Below, in pieces: positions 8,416 through 18,427 of a DNA stretch of 64,000 nt. Below the pieces are notes generated by a model, which was not told the DNA's origin, did not search any database, and was given only the letters and a program-made list of their open reading frames with translations. Within the stretch, counting starts at the first letter, position 1. Every line of letters starts with the position of its first letter. The translations under genes and the position numbers were made by a program. The stretch spans positions 62,001-126,000 of the forward strand of contig JAKBYX010000001.1 in NCBI GenBank assembly GCA_021840255.1. Reading direction: 5' to 3'. This DNA comes from Nitrospirota bacterium. GTDB lineage: Bacteria; Nitrospirota; Thermodesulfovibrionia; Thermodesulfovibrionales; JdFR-88.

Positions 8416-9017
8416 TTTTTACCTCCCGCAGTCGTACCCGTGCCGGAAACGGCCCCATTGCCGGGCATATATGTCTTTATAAGCATTTTAAGGCCCGCCC
8501 TAACCCCCCTGGTGGCCGCCTTGCTGGAGATGGTCGCCCCGGTGATCGCCTGTATCTTTGTGGGATCGGGGTTAGTCACAACTACCAGCTGGTCCAGCGT
8601 TTTCCCTTTGAAGCGGTCCTGGAAGTATTTCTGCTTCACATCGTCTCCAAGTCCGGGGGTTTCGCTCTCGTCCAGTATCTTTATGCCCTTAAGGCGCATG
8701 TTCGTGTCCGCCGCAACCATCATTTTTATGATGCTCGAATACCCTTTGCTATAAGAAGTGGCTATGTAGCCGATGGGCTTTCCGTCCTTGCCCTTCGCCA
8801 CATAATAGTGCGCGGTTTTGCCCTCGAGAGGCTCGTAGGAGCCCGCTGAGTTTATGAAGCTTGCCTCCGGCACGAGGGATTTCAAGGCTTTTTGCTTCTC
8901 CACCTTCTTGATGGTTTCTATCCTGGGCTCCGTGCCCGCATATACCAGCGCCAGTACCGCGCCCGAGAAAATGAACACGAAGGCCAGGTTCAGTGTTATC
9001 TTTGCGAGGTCTTTCAT
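8412..9017 (-). CDS. rnfG: RnfG, FMN-carrying subunit
   Basis: A 201-residue protein with one N-terminal membrane anchor and a periplasmic FMN-binding domain. The motif AITGATISSKA is the covalent flavin attachment site (flavinylation at the Thr of SGAT/TGAT-type motifs). The Gly/Thr-rich tail ends in GGKK. It overlaps both rnfD and rnfE by 4 bp. Confidence 0.95.
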   Translation of the reverse strand: MKDLAKITLNLAFVFIFSGAVLALVYAGTEPRIETIKKVEKQKALKSLVPEASFINSAGSYEPLEGKTAHYYVAKGKDGKPIGYIATSYSKGYSSIIKMMVAADTNMRLKGIKILDESETPGLGDDVKQKYFQDRFKGKTLDQLVVVTNPDPTKIQAITGATISSKAATRGVRAGLKMLIKTYMPGNGAVSGTGTTAGGKK

Positions 9018-10066
9018 GCCCGGACCTCCCTGAACCCGAAGGGTCTCGATTTGACCAGCCTGTCAATGAGCGGCGCGAAACAGTTCATAAGCAGTATGGA
9101 GAACATAACCCCTTCAGGAAAACCTCCTATAAGCCTGATGATGACGGTTATAAGACCGCAGCCAATGCCAAAAAACACCTGGGCCTGTCTAAGCTGCGGA
9201 CCTGTCACATAATCGGTGGCCATGAAGAAGGCGCCCAGCATAAGGCCGCCGCTCAAAATGTGCAAAATCGGGTCTCCCGTGAACAGGGCCAGCCCTCCGG
9301 AGGCGCTCTTCCCCCCGAAAACCCAGGTCAGGATGCCCACCGTTGCCAGGAAACTCAACGGTGTGTGCCAGGTTATATATTTTTTATATAGCAGATAAAG
9401 ACCGCCTATCAGCAGGGCCAGCGCCGAAACCTCACCTATGGAGCCCGCCCTTTCGCCTATAAGCAGATGGAGATAAAGGCTCTGTTTGGTGCCGAACACC
9501 TCCATCAGCTTGCCCATCCCCTGTTCTTTGAGGATGCCAAGCGGGGTGGCGGTGGTTTGTGCGTCAAGGCCCACAAGAGCGGCGGCAGGCTTTAGCCACG
9601 TCGTCATGGCGCGGGGCCAGGAGACCAGCAGGAAAGCCCTGCCCATGAGCGCCGGGTTGAAGATGTTATAGCCAAGTCCTCCGAAAAGGAGCTTCGTTAT
9701 CACCACTGCAAAGAACGCCCCCAATACCGGCACATGCAGCAAAAACGGGTGCACGGACCAGAGAGATGCGGGCAGGTTCATGCCAAGCAGCAGGCCGGTC
9801 AAAAAGGCGCTGCCGTCAGACACCGTGCCCGGTTTTCCGATGGCCTTGCCTACGACGTTCTCAAAGAACACTGAAGACGCTATGCAGAGAGCAACAACCC
9901 CTATCGCCCTGGGGCCGAAAAAATAAAACCCCATGACCAGGGCGGGCATAAGGCTTATGCTCACCGTCCACATGATCCTGGACACGGAGACCTCGCTCCG
10001 TATATGGGGGCTTACTGATACGATTAATTCGCGTTCACGGCTACCTTTTTCAGTGGCAGCGGCCAT
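9014..10066 (-). CDS. rnfD: RnfD, FMN-carrying membrane subunit
   Basis: A 350-residue protein with about nine membrane helices. The conserved segments SDGSAFLTGLLLG and GGLGYNIFNPAL are typical of RnfD/NqrB, the second lying near the flavin and quinone pocket region. It works with RnfG in moving electrons and coupling ion transport. Confidence 0.95.
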   Translation of the reverse strand: MAAATEKGSRERELIVSVSPHIRSEVSVSRIMWTVSISLMPALVMGFYFFGPRAIGVVALCIASSVFFENVVGKAIGKPGTVSDGSAFLTGLLLGMNLPASLWSVHPFLLHVPVLGAFFAVVITKLLFGGLGYNIFNPALMGRAFLLVSWPRAMTTWLKPAAALVGLDAQTTATPLGILKEQGMGKLMEVFGTKQSLYLHLLIGERAGSIGEVSALALLIGGLYLLYKKYITWHTPLSFLATVGILTWVFGGKSASGGLALFTGDPILHILSGGLMLGAFFMATDYVTGPQLRQAQVFFGIGCGLITVIIRLIGGFPEGVMFSILLMNCFAPLIDRLVKSRPFGFREVRA

Positions 10067-10082
10067 TTTACCCTTCCTCTCT

Positions 10083-11384
10083 TTACGGTTTGACCATGGA
10101 TTTTGCGAGCCGTACGAGCTGCACTATGGGCCTTTTTGAAGGGCAGACAAAGGCGCAGGAACCGCATTCGAAACAGTCATACAGGTTGTGCTCCCTGGCC
10201 TCCTCAAAATGCCCTTTTTCGGCCAGCACGCTCAAATGTCCGGGCGTAAGCCCCATAGGACAGACATCGACACACCGGCTGCACCTTATGCATGGCTTGA
10301 ATTCACTGGCATGGAAAAGCCCTTCCTCAGGCAGTACGAGTATCCCGGAGGTCCCTTTGGTGACAGGCACATTCAGGCTGCCAAGGGCAAAACCCATCAT
10401 CGGCCCGCCGGATATGACCTTTGCGGCCTCGGCGGAAAAACCGCCGCCCGCGTTCACGAGGTCCGTGACGAGGGTCCCTACCCTGACCATCAGGTTCTTT
10501 GGCTCCCGTATGCCTTCGCCCGTCAATGTGACAACCCTCTCCACTAGAGGCTTGCCATAGCGGACCGCCTCATAAACGGCAAAGGTCGTGCCTACGTTCT
10601 GCACCACGACGCCAACGTCCATCGGGAGCGCTCTGGGCGGCACTTCCCTTCCGGTGACCGCCTTTATGAGCATCTTTTCAGCTCCCTGCGGATATTTCAC
10701 CTCCATGGAGATGACTTCCACTTCCGGGTAAGGGCGCGCAGCCGCTCCCATCTTCTCAATGGCGTCGGGTTTATTGTCCTCTATGCCGATAAAACCCTTC
10801 TTGACGCCAAGCGAACGCATGATGAGCCTGAGGCCGGCCACGACCTCTTCTGGCTTTTCGATCATGAGCCTGTGGTCCGCCGTAAGATAAGGCTCGCATT
10901 CGGCGCCGTTCACTATGACGACATCCACTGTTTTCTCCTTCGGCGGGGACAGCTTTACCGCCGTCGGGAAAGTGGCGCCGCCCATCCCGACTATGCCGGC
11001 GGCCTTTATCCTTTCCTTTATCTCCTCCGGGGAAAGCTCCAGGAACGAGGGGGCTTCCTTGAGCTCCACCCAATCTTCTTTCCCGTCGTTCTCTATTACC
11101 ACAGCCTCACCCGGGCGTCCCATCGCCGTGTCAAATTCCCCGATGGCTATGACCTTTCCCGATACGGGCGCGTGAACGGGGGCGGAAACAAACCCCTCGG
11201 GGCGTCCCACCACCGTGCCTATCTTTACCTCGTCCCCAATGGAAACCGCCGCTTTCGCGGGGGCCCCGATGTGTTGTCTCAAGAGCACCACCGCCCTGGC
11301 CGGAGGCTTCAGGGGTGTTATCGGCTTTGAGCTGGAAAGCTCTTTCTTATCCGGCGGGTGTACCCCGCCAGCGAACATAGGCAA
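10083..11384 (-). CDS. rnfC: RnfC, NADH-side subunit
   Basis: A 433-residue peripheral subunit that docks NAD(H). It has the biotinyl-like N-terminal domain (GDEVKIGTVVG ... PVHAPVSGKV), the NADH/FMN domain around GMGGATFPTAVKL and NGAECEPYLTADHRLM, and a C-terminal pair of 4Fe-4S motifs CIRCSRCVDVCP and CFECGSCAFVCP. A TTG start at 11384 is preferred because AAGGAGG lies 7 bases upstream; an ATG two codons later is the alternative. First gene of the rnf operon. Confidence 0.95.
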   Translation of the reverse strand: MPMFAGGVHPPDKKELSSSKPITPLKPPARAVVLLRQHIGAPAKAAVSIGDEVKIGTVVGRPEGFVSAPVHAPVSGKVIAIGEFDTAMGRPGEAVVIENDGKEDWVELKEAPSFLELSPEEIKERIKAAGIVGMGGATFPTAVKLSPPKEKTVDVVIVNGAECEPYLTADHRLMIEKPEEVVAGLRLIMRSLGVKKGFIGIEDNKPDAIEKMGAAARPYPEVEVISMEVKYPQGAEKMLIKAVTGREVPPRALPMDVGVVVQNVGTTFAVYEAVRYGKPLVERVVTLTGEGIREPKNLMVRVGTLVTDLVNAGGGFSAEAAKVISGGPMMGFALGSLNVPVTKGTSGILVLPEEGLFHASEFKPCIRCSRCVDVCPMGLTPGHLSVLAEKGHFEEAREHNLYDCFECGSCAFVCPSKRPIVQLVRLAKSMVKP

Positions 11385-11470
11385 TCCACTACCTCCTTTT
11401 TGTTCTTTTTGACTTTTTGCCCCTGGCAGAAGAGTTTTTCTTTTTATTGTTTTCCAAAAAAACCCTTATT

Positions 11471-11499
11471 TTTTAACATGCACAGTCCTTGCCTGTCAA
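11471..11499 (-). promoter_or_regulatory. Possible sigma-70 promoter of the rnf operon
   Basis: On the minus strand a perfect TTGACA (11499-11494) is followed after 17 bp by a poor -10 (TTAAAA, 11476-11471). It lies about 90 bp upstream of rnfC. Confidence 0.4.
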
Positions 11500-11640
11500 G
11501 GAGGACGCCAAAAATCCAGAAGCAAAGCCAGATATCGATTTTCTTTAAATTAACATTCCGGAGGTTTTTTTGCCAAGGGGAAAACGGGAGGACGATCTTT
11601 TAAGCAGAGTCTAGTCAGGGCTGAAAGGGGAAAATGAAAA

Positions 11641-11728
11641 CGGAGGGGGTGAGATTCGAACTCACGGTAGGGAGTTACCCTACAACGATTTTCAAGACCG
11701 TCGCCTTAAACCGCTCGGCCACCCCTCC
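11641..11728 (-). tRNA. tRNA-Ser(TGA)
   Basis: Class II tRNA on the minus strand: acceptor GGAGGGG/CCCCTCC, anticodon stem ACGGT/ATCGT with loop CTTGAAA (anticodon TGA), a long variable arm (TGTAGGGTAACTCCCTACCG) and a normal T arm. No CCA is encoded. Confidence 0.95.
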
Positions 11729-11840
11729 ATTCAAGGGACAGGTTACAGGTTAACGCCTGCCTAAAAAAAGTTCAAGGGGCAAATGAAAGATTTTTTGCGA
11801 TCCGTTCACTTGCCCCTTGCTGCCTGTATCCTGCTGCCTG

Positions 11841-13085
11841 TTACGCCGACTGCCTCTCGTATATCAGGACTGGTTTTTCCTTTTTCTCGATGACGTCCTC
11901 GTTTATCAGACACTCCTTTATAGTCTTTTCGGAGGGCACCTCGAACATGACGTCGAGCATCACGCCTTCAAGTATGCTCCTTAAGCCCCTCGCGCCTGTC
12001 TTTTTCTTGATGGCCTTTTTTGCCACCTGCCTCAAGGCGGGTTCCGTAAAGCGCAGCCTCACGTTGTCGAGGGAGAGCAGTTTCTGGTACTGCCTTATCA
12101 GGGAGTTCTTGGGTTCGGTGAGTATTCTCACCAGCGAGGTCTCATCCAGTTCGTCAAGAGTGGCCACCACCGGGATCCTGCCCACGAATTCCGGTATCAT
12201 GCCGTATTTTATCAGGTCTTCCGGCTCCGCAAGGGACAGTACATCGCCCAGCTTCTGGTGGTCCGAGGCAGCCTTGGACGCCTTGAAATCAAACCCCATG
12301 GTCTGCTTCCCCGTCCTTTGCTTTATGATGCCATCCAGCCCCACGAACGCCCCGCCGCATATGAAGAGGATGTTGGTTGTGTCCACCTGTATGTATTCCT
12401 GCTGCGGGTGCTTCCGCCCGCCGTGCGGGGGTATATTGGCAGTGGTCCCCTCAATTATCTTCAGAAGAGCCTGTTGCACGCCCTCGCCGGAAACGTCCCT
12501 CGTAATGGAGGGGCTGTCGGACTTGCGGCTTATCTTGTCTATCTCGTCTATGTATACGATTCCTCTCTGCGCCTTCTCCACATCGTAGTCGGCGGCCTGG
12601 AGGAGTTTTAATATCACGTTTTCCACGTCCTCGCCAACGTAACCCGCTTCTGTCAGGGTTGTTGCGTCCGTTATGGTGAACGGCACATCCAGCATCCTGG
12701 CAAGGGTCTGGGCCAGGAGGGTCTTGCCTGTGCCCGTCGGGCCTACGATAAGGATATTGCTTTTTTGGAGCTCGATATCCCCTTCCATCGGGCTGTATAT
12801 TCTCTTGTAATGATTATAAACGGCCACGGCAAGGGTCTTTTTTGCCCTTTCCTGCCCGATCACATAATCATCCAGGAACCGGCTTATCTCTCTTGGCGTA
12901 GGGAGCTTGGGAAGGCCCGCCTGGCCTTTTTCCTCGATGAAGAGCTCATCCGCGATGATCTCGTTGCATAGTCCGACACACTCGTCGCATATAAAGACGG
13001 TCGGGCCCGCTATAAGCTTGCGCACCTCGTCCTGCCCCCTCCCGCAGAAGGAACATTTATATTCCGGATTGTCTTTTTTGGCCAC
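11841..13085 (-). CDS. clpX: ClpX, ATPase subunit of ClpXP protease
   Basis: A 414-residue AAA+ unfoldase. It has the N-terminal C4 zinc finger (CSFCG ... CDECVGLC), Walker A GPTGTGKT, Walker [10 protein letters not shown], the pore loop within GYVGEDVEN, and the IGF-type ClpP contact region. Length matches the family. It is the last gene of tig-clpP-clpX, the standard order. Confidence 0.98.
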   Translation of the reverse strand: MAKKDNPEYKCSFCGRGQDEVRKLIAGPTVFICDECVGLCNEIIADELFIEEKGQAGLPKLPTPREISRFLDDYVIGQERAKKTLAVAVYNHYKRIYSPMEGDIELQKSNILIVGPTGTGKTLLAQTLARMLDVPFTITDATTLTEAGYVGEDVENVILKLLQAADYDVEKAQRGIVYIDEIDKISRKSDSPSITRDVSGEGVQQALLKIIEGTTANIPPHGGRKHPQQEYIQVDTTNILFICGGAFVGLDGIIKQRTGKQTMGFDFKASKAASDHQKLGDVLSLAEPEDLIKYGMIPEFVGRIPVVATLDELDETSLVRILTEPKNSLIRQYQKLLSLDNVRLRFTEPALRQVAKKAIKKKTGARGLRSILEGVMLDVMFEVPSEKTIKECLINEDVIEKKEKPVLIYERQSA

Positions 13086-13099
13086 TTTGGTACCTCCGT

Positions 13100-13699
13100 T
13101 TACTCCGAGGGCTTGGTCTTTACGGTCTTAAGGACCTCGTCAACAAGGCCGTAGGCCTTGGCTTCGTCACCGGACATGAAAAAGTCCCTGTCCGTATCCG
13201 TATGTATCTTATCTAAAGGCTGCCCCGTATGATGCGCCATTATACGGTTAAGCTGGTCCTTCATCTTGAGGACCTCTTTGGCGTGTATCTCCACATCGGA
13301 TGCCTGCCCGGTAAAACCCGCCGTTGGTTGATGGATCATCACCCTGGAATTGGGCAGGGAAAACCTCTTGCCTTTGGCGCCCGCGCACAGAAGAAGCGCT
13401 CCCATGCTTGCCGCCTGACCTATGCAGTAGGTGGCCACATCGGGCTTCACGAACTGCATGGTGTCATAAATGGCAAGGCCTGCGGTCACAACCCCGCCAG
13501 GAGAGTTTACATAAAGATGTATGTCTTTTTCAGAGTCCTCGCTCTGGAGGAACAGCAATTCCGCTATAATGATGTTGGCTACATAGTCATCCACCGGAGT
13601 CCCAAGAAATATGATCCTGTCCTTGAGGAGCCTGGAGTAGATGTCATACGCCCTCTCGGTCCTTCCTGTCTGTTCTATTACTATAGGGATCACGCTCAT
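13100..13699 (-). CDS. clpP: ClpP, proteolytic subunit
   Basis: A 199-residue serine protease. The catalytic Ser lies in [11 protein letters not shown], the His in NSRVMIHQP, and the Asp downstream near TDTDRDFFM. It stacks as a double heptamer with ClpX caps. Fourteen bases separate it from clpX. Confidence 0.98.
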   Translation of the reverse strand: MSVIPIVIEQTGRTERAYDIYSRLLKDRIIFLGTPVDDYVANIIIAELLFLQSEDSEKDIHLYVNSPGGVVTAGLAIYDTMQFVKPDVATYCIGQAASMGALLLCAGAKGKRFSLPNSRVMIHQPTAGFTGQASDVEIHAKEVLKMKDQLNRIMAHHTGQPLDKIHTDTDRDFFMSGDEAKAYGLVDEVLKTVKTKPSE

Positions 13700-13776
13700 T
13701 TTTATTCCCTCCGGGAATCGAAAGTAAGGATTTCTTTATTTAACATGATTCGCTCACTTTGCGCCCGCTGCCCTTT

Positions 13777-15051
13777 TTATTTTTCCAGCTTCTCGAACTT
13801 CGCTTTTTCCAAAAGGAGGTCCAGGACCTTTTCCTCGAACACGGCATGCCTCAGACTGTCCAGGGAACCGTGCCTGGAAACATAATACTTGATTACGTTT
13901 TCAGGGGCAATGGAAAGCCTCTGCGCTATCTGGGTTATCCTCTGCTTCATATCATCCTCGGAAACTTCCACCTTCTCCCGCTCTCCTATCATCTCCAGAA
14001 GAAGGCTTGCCTTTACGTTCCTGACCGCGTTTTCCCTGAGGCTGCTCCTCAAGGCCTGCAACACTGCCTCGTCCGACGCTCCAGCCTCCGCGGTACCCGC
14101 TCCTTTTTGTGCGGCTGCCTCCTCCACCATGCCCGTGAGCTCTTTTTCCACAAGGCCCTCGGGGGCATCAAAGGGGTGGGACTCGATGAGTTTCTTCATT
14201 ATTTCGGCCTTTTGCATTTTCCTTGCGGCCAGCTTCTTGGACTTTTGGACCTCGGCTTTTATGTGCGTCTTCAATTCCTCAAAGTTTGTATGCCCCAGGT
14301 CCTTGGCCAGTTCATCATCGAGTTCCGGCAACTTGACCTTCTTTGTGTCCTTTAGCGTTATATGGAAAAGAACTTCTCTGCCAGCCGTTTCCTTGACCGG
14401 ATAATCTTCAGGAAAGTTCACGGTAATATCGAAGGTTTCGCCTTTTTTTCTGCCGGTCAGCCCGCGGGAAAAATCGGCCGGCATCGTGGGACCGCCGACC
14501 TTGAAGACATGGGCCTCGAATTTCTTCTCCTCACCTTCGACCGTATAATCAAGTATGGCTATATCTCCCTCCGCAAGAGGCTCTTCCGAAGGCTCAAAAA
14601 CAGCCTTTTCCTCGCGCACCCGCCCGAGGACGTCCTCAACATCGGGCTCGCTCACTTCCGTTTCCACATCATTCACTTTCACGCCGGTATAGTTGAGTTC
14701 CTCGATCCCGGGCATCACCTCCACCAGCAGCGTCATATTGAAAGGCTCCTGCCTCTTGAAATCCCCCATCTCTTCAAAAACCGGGTTATCGACAGGCTTT
14801 AAATGCGCCTCCCTGATCGTCTCCGAGTATACTTTGGGGATCAGTTTTTGAAGGACCTCTCCCTCCACTTCCTTGCCGTACTTCTTTTCGATAAGATTCA
14901 GGGGCGCCTTGCCAACCCTGAACCCCGCTATCCTCGTCCTTTGCCTGAGCTTCTCTAAAGAAAGGCTTATCTCCTTCTCGATGGTCTGAGAAGGGATCTC
15001 GATCTTCAGCCTTTTCTTTGTGGAGCTTACTTCCTCTATCGTCTTGAGCAT
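13777..15051 (-). CDS. tig: Trigger factor, ribosome-bound chaperone
   Basis: A 424-residue protein with the ribosome-docking loop (GFRVGKAPLNLIEKKYG, about residues 44-60), a middle peptidyl-prolyl isomerase domain (DIAILDYTVEGEEKKFE ... GETFDITVNFPEDYP) and the long helical C-terminal arms. The stretch AAAQKGAGTAEAGASDEA in the arm region is a low-complexity insertion. Heads the tig-clpP-clpX cluster. Confidence 0.95.
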   Translation of the reverse strand: MLKTIEEVSSTKKRLKIEIPSQTIEKEISLSLEKLRQRTRIAGFRVGKAPLNLIEKKYGKEVEGEVLQKLIPKVYSETIREAHLKPVDNPVFEEMGDFKRQEPFNMTLLVEVMPGIEELNYTGVKVNDVETEVSEPDVEDVLGRVREEKAVFEPSEEPLAEGDIAILDYTVEGEEKKFEAHVFKVGGPTMPADFSRGLTGRKKGETFDITVNFPEDYPVKETAGREVLFHITLKDTKKVKLPELDDELAKDLGHTNFEELKTHIKAEVQKSKKLAARKMQKAEIMKKLIESHPFDAPEGLVEKELTGMVEEAAAQKGAGTAEAGASDEAVLQALRSSLRENAVRNVKASLLLEMIGEREKVEVSEDDMKQRITQIAQRLSIAPENVIKYYVSRHGSLDSLRHAVFEEKVLDLLLEKAKFEKLEK

Positions 15052-15075
15052 TTTTTCTTATGAGCCTCCTTTATA

Positions 15076-15105
15076 AGATTAAACCAGAACAGGGACACTT
15101 GTCAA
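15076..15105 (-). promoter_or_regulatory. Possible sigma-70 promoter of tig-clpPX
   Basis: On the minus strand TTGACA (15105-15100) precedes a weak -10 (TAATCT, 15081-15076) at 18 bp, about 25 bp upstream of the tig start. Confidence 0.45.
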
Positions 15106-15257
15106 TTTTTATTGTAAAAACAGATAGTTGCGCTTCAAAAATCAAAAAAAAACCGCTTTGCCGCTCAAACGCGAATGTATATTATACATGACAGGGCGGC
15201 CTGATGTGTCCGGAATGGAGCTATCGGGGGCCCTGTTTTGTTAAGATAAGGGGACGC

Positions 15258-15920
15258 ATGTTTAAAATGAAAAAGACAAAAATACTTGCATTGGTCCTGG
15301 CGGCGTTTGCGCTTACCGCGGCGCTGACCGCCTACCGCCAGGCAAGCCACTTCCGGCAGGCGGAAGCATTCGCCGCCGCCAAAAACTGGAAGCTGGCCAT
15401 CAGGGAATACGATACAGCCCTCCATTTCCATGTCCCTTTTTCGCCTATCGCAGGCAGAGCGGCCCAAAAACTCTGGCAGATAGGCCAGATGTTCGAGGCG
15501 CGAGGAAAGCCGGATTGGGCTCTTATCGCTTACTCCAGCATCAGGAGCGGTTTTTACGGAACAAGGAGCTTTTATACGCCCGGAACGGACTGGCCGGGAA
15601 CCGACTGGATAAAAAAGTGCGACAACAAGATCGCGGCCCTGGACACCATGATGCTCATAAAAGAAGGGGGCATAAAACCGGAGCAGGCCGCTCTTCAGAG
15701 GGAAAAATACCTGGCCATATTCAGGGATAACAGGGCGCCTTCCGTTTTCTGGTCCATATTGGCCGAACTCGGCTTCCTTGGGTGGATCGGGGCGGCCATC
15801 GCCACCATTTTCCTTGGATTTGGCAGGACAGGCAGGCCAAAGGGAAAGCCCGCCCTTTACGGAGCGGCATGCTTTATTGTTTTAGCGGCCATATGGGCGG
15901 TTTCCCTGCTTATGGCTTAA
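15258..15920 (+). CDS. Membrane protein of unknown function with TPR-like middle
   Basis: About 220 residues from the ATG at 15258, preceded by AAGGGGA. One hydrophobic helix at the N-terminus (ILALVLAAFALTAALTAY), a central soluble region with a tetratricopeptide-like pattern (AEAFAAAKNWKLAIREYDTAL), and two helices at the C-terminus (WSILAELGFLGWIGAAIATI and the final CFIVLAAIWAVSLLMA). The layout suggests a small periplasmic domain between membrane anchors. I do not recognise the family. It faces the tig operon divergently and an orphan histidine kinase convergently. Confidence 0.7.
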   Translation: MFKMKKTKILALVLAAFALTAALTAYRQASHFRQAEAFAAAKNWKLAIREYDTALHFHVPFSPIAGRAAQKLWQIGQMFEARGKPDWALIAYSSIRSGFYGTRSFYTPGTDWPGTDWIKKCDNKIAALDTMMLIKEGGIKPEQAALQREKYLAIFRDNRAPSVFWSILAELGFLGWIGAAIATIFLGFGRTGRPKGKPALYGAACFIVLAAIWAVSLLMA

Positions 15921-15941
15921 GATAGCAAAATCCGGTTTTGT

Positions 15942-17393
15942 CTATTCGCTTACCGGCAGCTTTATAAGAAAAGTGGCGCCCTCTCCGGAGCTTTCAACCT
16001 CGATGCTTCCAAAATGGCTTTGTATGATACTGTGCACTATGGCAAGGCCAAGGCCCATTCCACCCTCCTTGCTCGTATAGAAAGGTAAAAACACCTTCTG
16101 CCTCATCTGCTCCGGGATGCCGGGGCCCGTATCGGCCACCGAAATGAGGACCTCGTTTTCTTTTCTACAGACGTCAATATCCAGCCTGCCCCCTTCGGGC
16201 GCCATGGCCTGGACCGCGTTTTGTATTAGGTTCATGAACGTCTGTTTAAGCAGTATCTCATCGGCTTTTATGGTGAAAAACCCTTCCTCGCATACCGAAA
16301 GAGAGGCCCTTACGGCGGCAACTCCGGCCAGCGCGGCGTCAAGGCATGTCTTCAAGATCCCAGCTAACCGCTGCCTGTCCAGGGTCTCGAAAGCGGGCGT
16401 ACCGGGGTTCGCAAAGGAAAGGAACCCGTTGATTATTGAGTTCATCGCCGCCACTTCCTTTTCGATTGCCAAGGCGGCCTGGCGCTGCATTTCCGAAATT
16501 TTTTCTTTTCCCGCTCCATCGGGAGCAGGAACAACCTGGCCGGCGGGCTGCACATCGCTGTGCCCCCTTACCGCCACCTGACCCGCCGGCGTCTGACCTT
16601 CAGAAGCCTGTCCCGCGGGGATCTTTGAAAGCATTTTCGAGTAACCGGATATCACCGCCATGGGATTTCTGAGCTCGTGGGCAAGGCCCGCCGACATCTC
16701 CCCCAGGCTTGAAAGCCTGCGCCTGAGTTCGGCCTGCCGCTCCAGGGCTTTCAATTGCGTAAGGTCCGTAAATACCAGTATCAGCCCTATCCTGGCGCCT
16801 GCGGCATCCCGCAAGGGGGTCACGGAAAAACCGACCCATAACCTGCGGCCCCCCCCCATGTTCTCCCGCGATTGAGTTCCCTCCGCCATCCCGGCCCCTT
16901 TTTGTATCCCCGGATAAAAAGCAAGCTCCTGTCTGCTGACCGTCTCATTTTTCTCTATGAGCCTGGCTATATCCCCTTTAAGCACCTCATTGTGCTTCCT
17001 GCCGATGGTCTCTTCCCTTTTAAAGCCCATTATCCTCTCCGCGGCGGAATTCACCATCGTTATCTCCAGCGCCTCGTTAAAACTTATGACCCCGCTTGGC
17101 ACGCTTTCAAGGATGTTCTTACTGAGGTTCTCGATCAGGTCCGCCCTTTTTTCCGCCTTCGCGCGCAGTTCCTTAAGCTCCCGTTCATTTTCCTTGAGTT
17201 TTGAGACAAGGTCCTGGAAGGTGTCCACCACGAAACCGACTTCCGATTTTTCCTCCCCGCCCTGCTGCCTTTTTTTGTACCGGTCGAAGAAAATTTTCCT
17301 GGACAGGACATAGGTCAGGAAAACGGCAACCGCAAGGACCGCGGGGAGAAGAAAAACGGGGAATGATACCAGGGACAAAAAAGGACCTTTCAT
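15942..17393 (-). CDS. NtrB-type PAS histidine kinase (orphan)
   Basis: A 483-residue kinase. One N-terminal membrane helix, a linker coiled coil, a PAS domain (about 95-215, SVPGVISFNEALEITMVN), a HisKA domain with the phospho-accepting His in GLAHELRNPMAVISGYS, and an HATPase domain with the N box (NLIQNAVQAM) and DTGPGIP. An unusual Pro/Ala/Gly/Gln-rich insertion of about 40 residues with three PAGQ units splits the two helices of the HisKA domain. No response regulator is adjacent, so its partner is elsewhere. Confidence 0.85.
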   Translation of the reverse strand: MKGPFLSLVSFPVFLLPAVLAVAVFLTYVLSRKIFFDRYKKRQQGGEEKSEVGFVVDTFQDLVSKLKENERELKELRAKAEKRADLIENLSKNILESVPSGVISFNEALEITMVNSAAERIMGFKREETIGRKHNEVLKGDIARLIEKNETVSRQELAFYPGIQKGAGMAEGTQSRENMGGGRRLWVGFSVTPLRDAAGARIGLILVFTDLTQLKALERQAELRRRLSSLGEMSAGLAHELRNPMAVISGYSKMLSKIPAGQASEGQTPAGQVAVRGHSDVQPAGQVVPAPDGAGKEKISEMQRQAALAIEKEVAAMNSIINGFLSFANPGTPAFETLDRQRLAGILKTCLDAALAGVAAVRASLSVCEEGFFTIKADEILLKQTFMNLIQNAVQAMAPEGGRLDIDVCRKENEVLISVADTGPGIPEQMRQKVFLPFYTSKEGGMGLGLAIVHSIIQSHFGSIEVESSGEGATFLIKLPVSE

Positions 17394-17511
17394 TTATAAC
17401 ATCTCATTTTAAATCTCTTTGTGATCTCGAATGCAGGGAATATGCGCATTTATCACATACGCCCGCTGACCTTCGGTGCACACTCGCGCTCATTTTTTGA
17501 AAAAATCCGGC

Positions 17512-18342
17512 TCAGCGCTGCCCATGCCGGATGTACCAGTAAACTATCTCCTGCCCCACAAACAGGCTTAAAAGAGCGCCCGCGGCAAGAAACGGGCCGA
17601 ACGGGACCTTGGTTTTCCTGCCCCTGCCCTTGAAGACCATAAGATAAAGTCCCACAATGGAACCTGCACAGCTCGCAAGGAAAGTGGTAAGGACAACGCC
17701 TTTCCAGCCCAGCACCGCCCCTACCATCGCCATCATCTTTACGTCCCCGCCGCCCATCCCCCCCCGGCTTAAAAAAGCTATTGAGTAATAGAGGAAAAAA
17801 CCGGTCGCCGCTCCTATCAGTGAGGCGGACAGGCCCATGCCGGCCACCCTGTAAAACGGGTCCGGCAGGATAAGCCACGCAGCCAGAAGCCCTATGGGAA
17901 TGCCTGGCAGGGTGATCTCGTCCGGGATGATCTGATGGTCATAATCTATGAAGGTTATAACTACCATCGCGGTTATGAAGATGAAATAAAAAAGCGTAGC
18001 AGGCGTGCCTCCGAACCTGAGGGCCGCGGCCAGATACAGTAGAGCGTTCAGCCCTTCAACGGCAGGGTATCTGGGTGAGATAGACATGCCGCATGCCCTG
18101 CACCTTCCCCGAAGGATGAGATAACTTATGACCGGGACGTTGTCCACAAACCTGATGGGCGTGCCACAGGAAGGGCAATGCGAAGCCGGCGTTACAACAG
18201 ATTCTCTTTTTGGGAGCCTGTAGATGCAGACATTTGCGAAAGAGCCCACTATGAGGCCAAATAAGGCGGAAAGCACGTAAAAAGGAGGCCCTTCAAGCAA
18301 GGGCTTCAAGGACAAAAACAAAAAGGCCCCCCTGAATAACAA
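17512..18342 (-). CDS. Prepilin peptidase (type IV pilin / type II secretion)
   Basis: About 276 residues. The N-terminal GSFANVCIYRLPKRE and the zinc-like pair CPSCGTPI ... CRACG form the methyltransferase-type cytoplasmic domain; the membrane aspartates are in FIDYDHQIIPDEITL and GGGMGGGDVKMMAM-type segments of the A24 aspartic peptidase family. It cleaves and N-methylates prepilins. The start is uncertain: the frame begins with TTG at 18342 and a GTG about 20 codons later is also possible. No pilin gene is near. Confidence 0.88.
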   Translation of the reverse strand: MLFRGAFLFLSLKPLLEGPPFYVLSALFGLIVGSFANVCIYRLPKRESVVTPASHCPSCGTPIRFVDNVPVISYLILRGRCRACGMSISPRYPAVEGLNALLYLAAALRFGGTPATLFYFIFITAMVVITFIDYDHQIIPDEITLPGIPIGLLAAWLILPDPFYRVAGMGLSASLIGAATGFFLYYSIAFLSRGGMGGGDVKMMAMVGAVLGWKGVVLTTFLASCAGSIVGLYLMVFKGRGRKTKVPFGPFLAAGALLSLFVGQEIVYWYIRHGQR

Positions 18343-18427
18343 CTGTTTCTTAGTAAAATTGTCATTTCCCCCTGTTTATCTTCCCCTTTGCTCGTTTTAC
18401 CCTGTTATTATTATGGTTTTTTTATTT

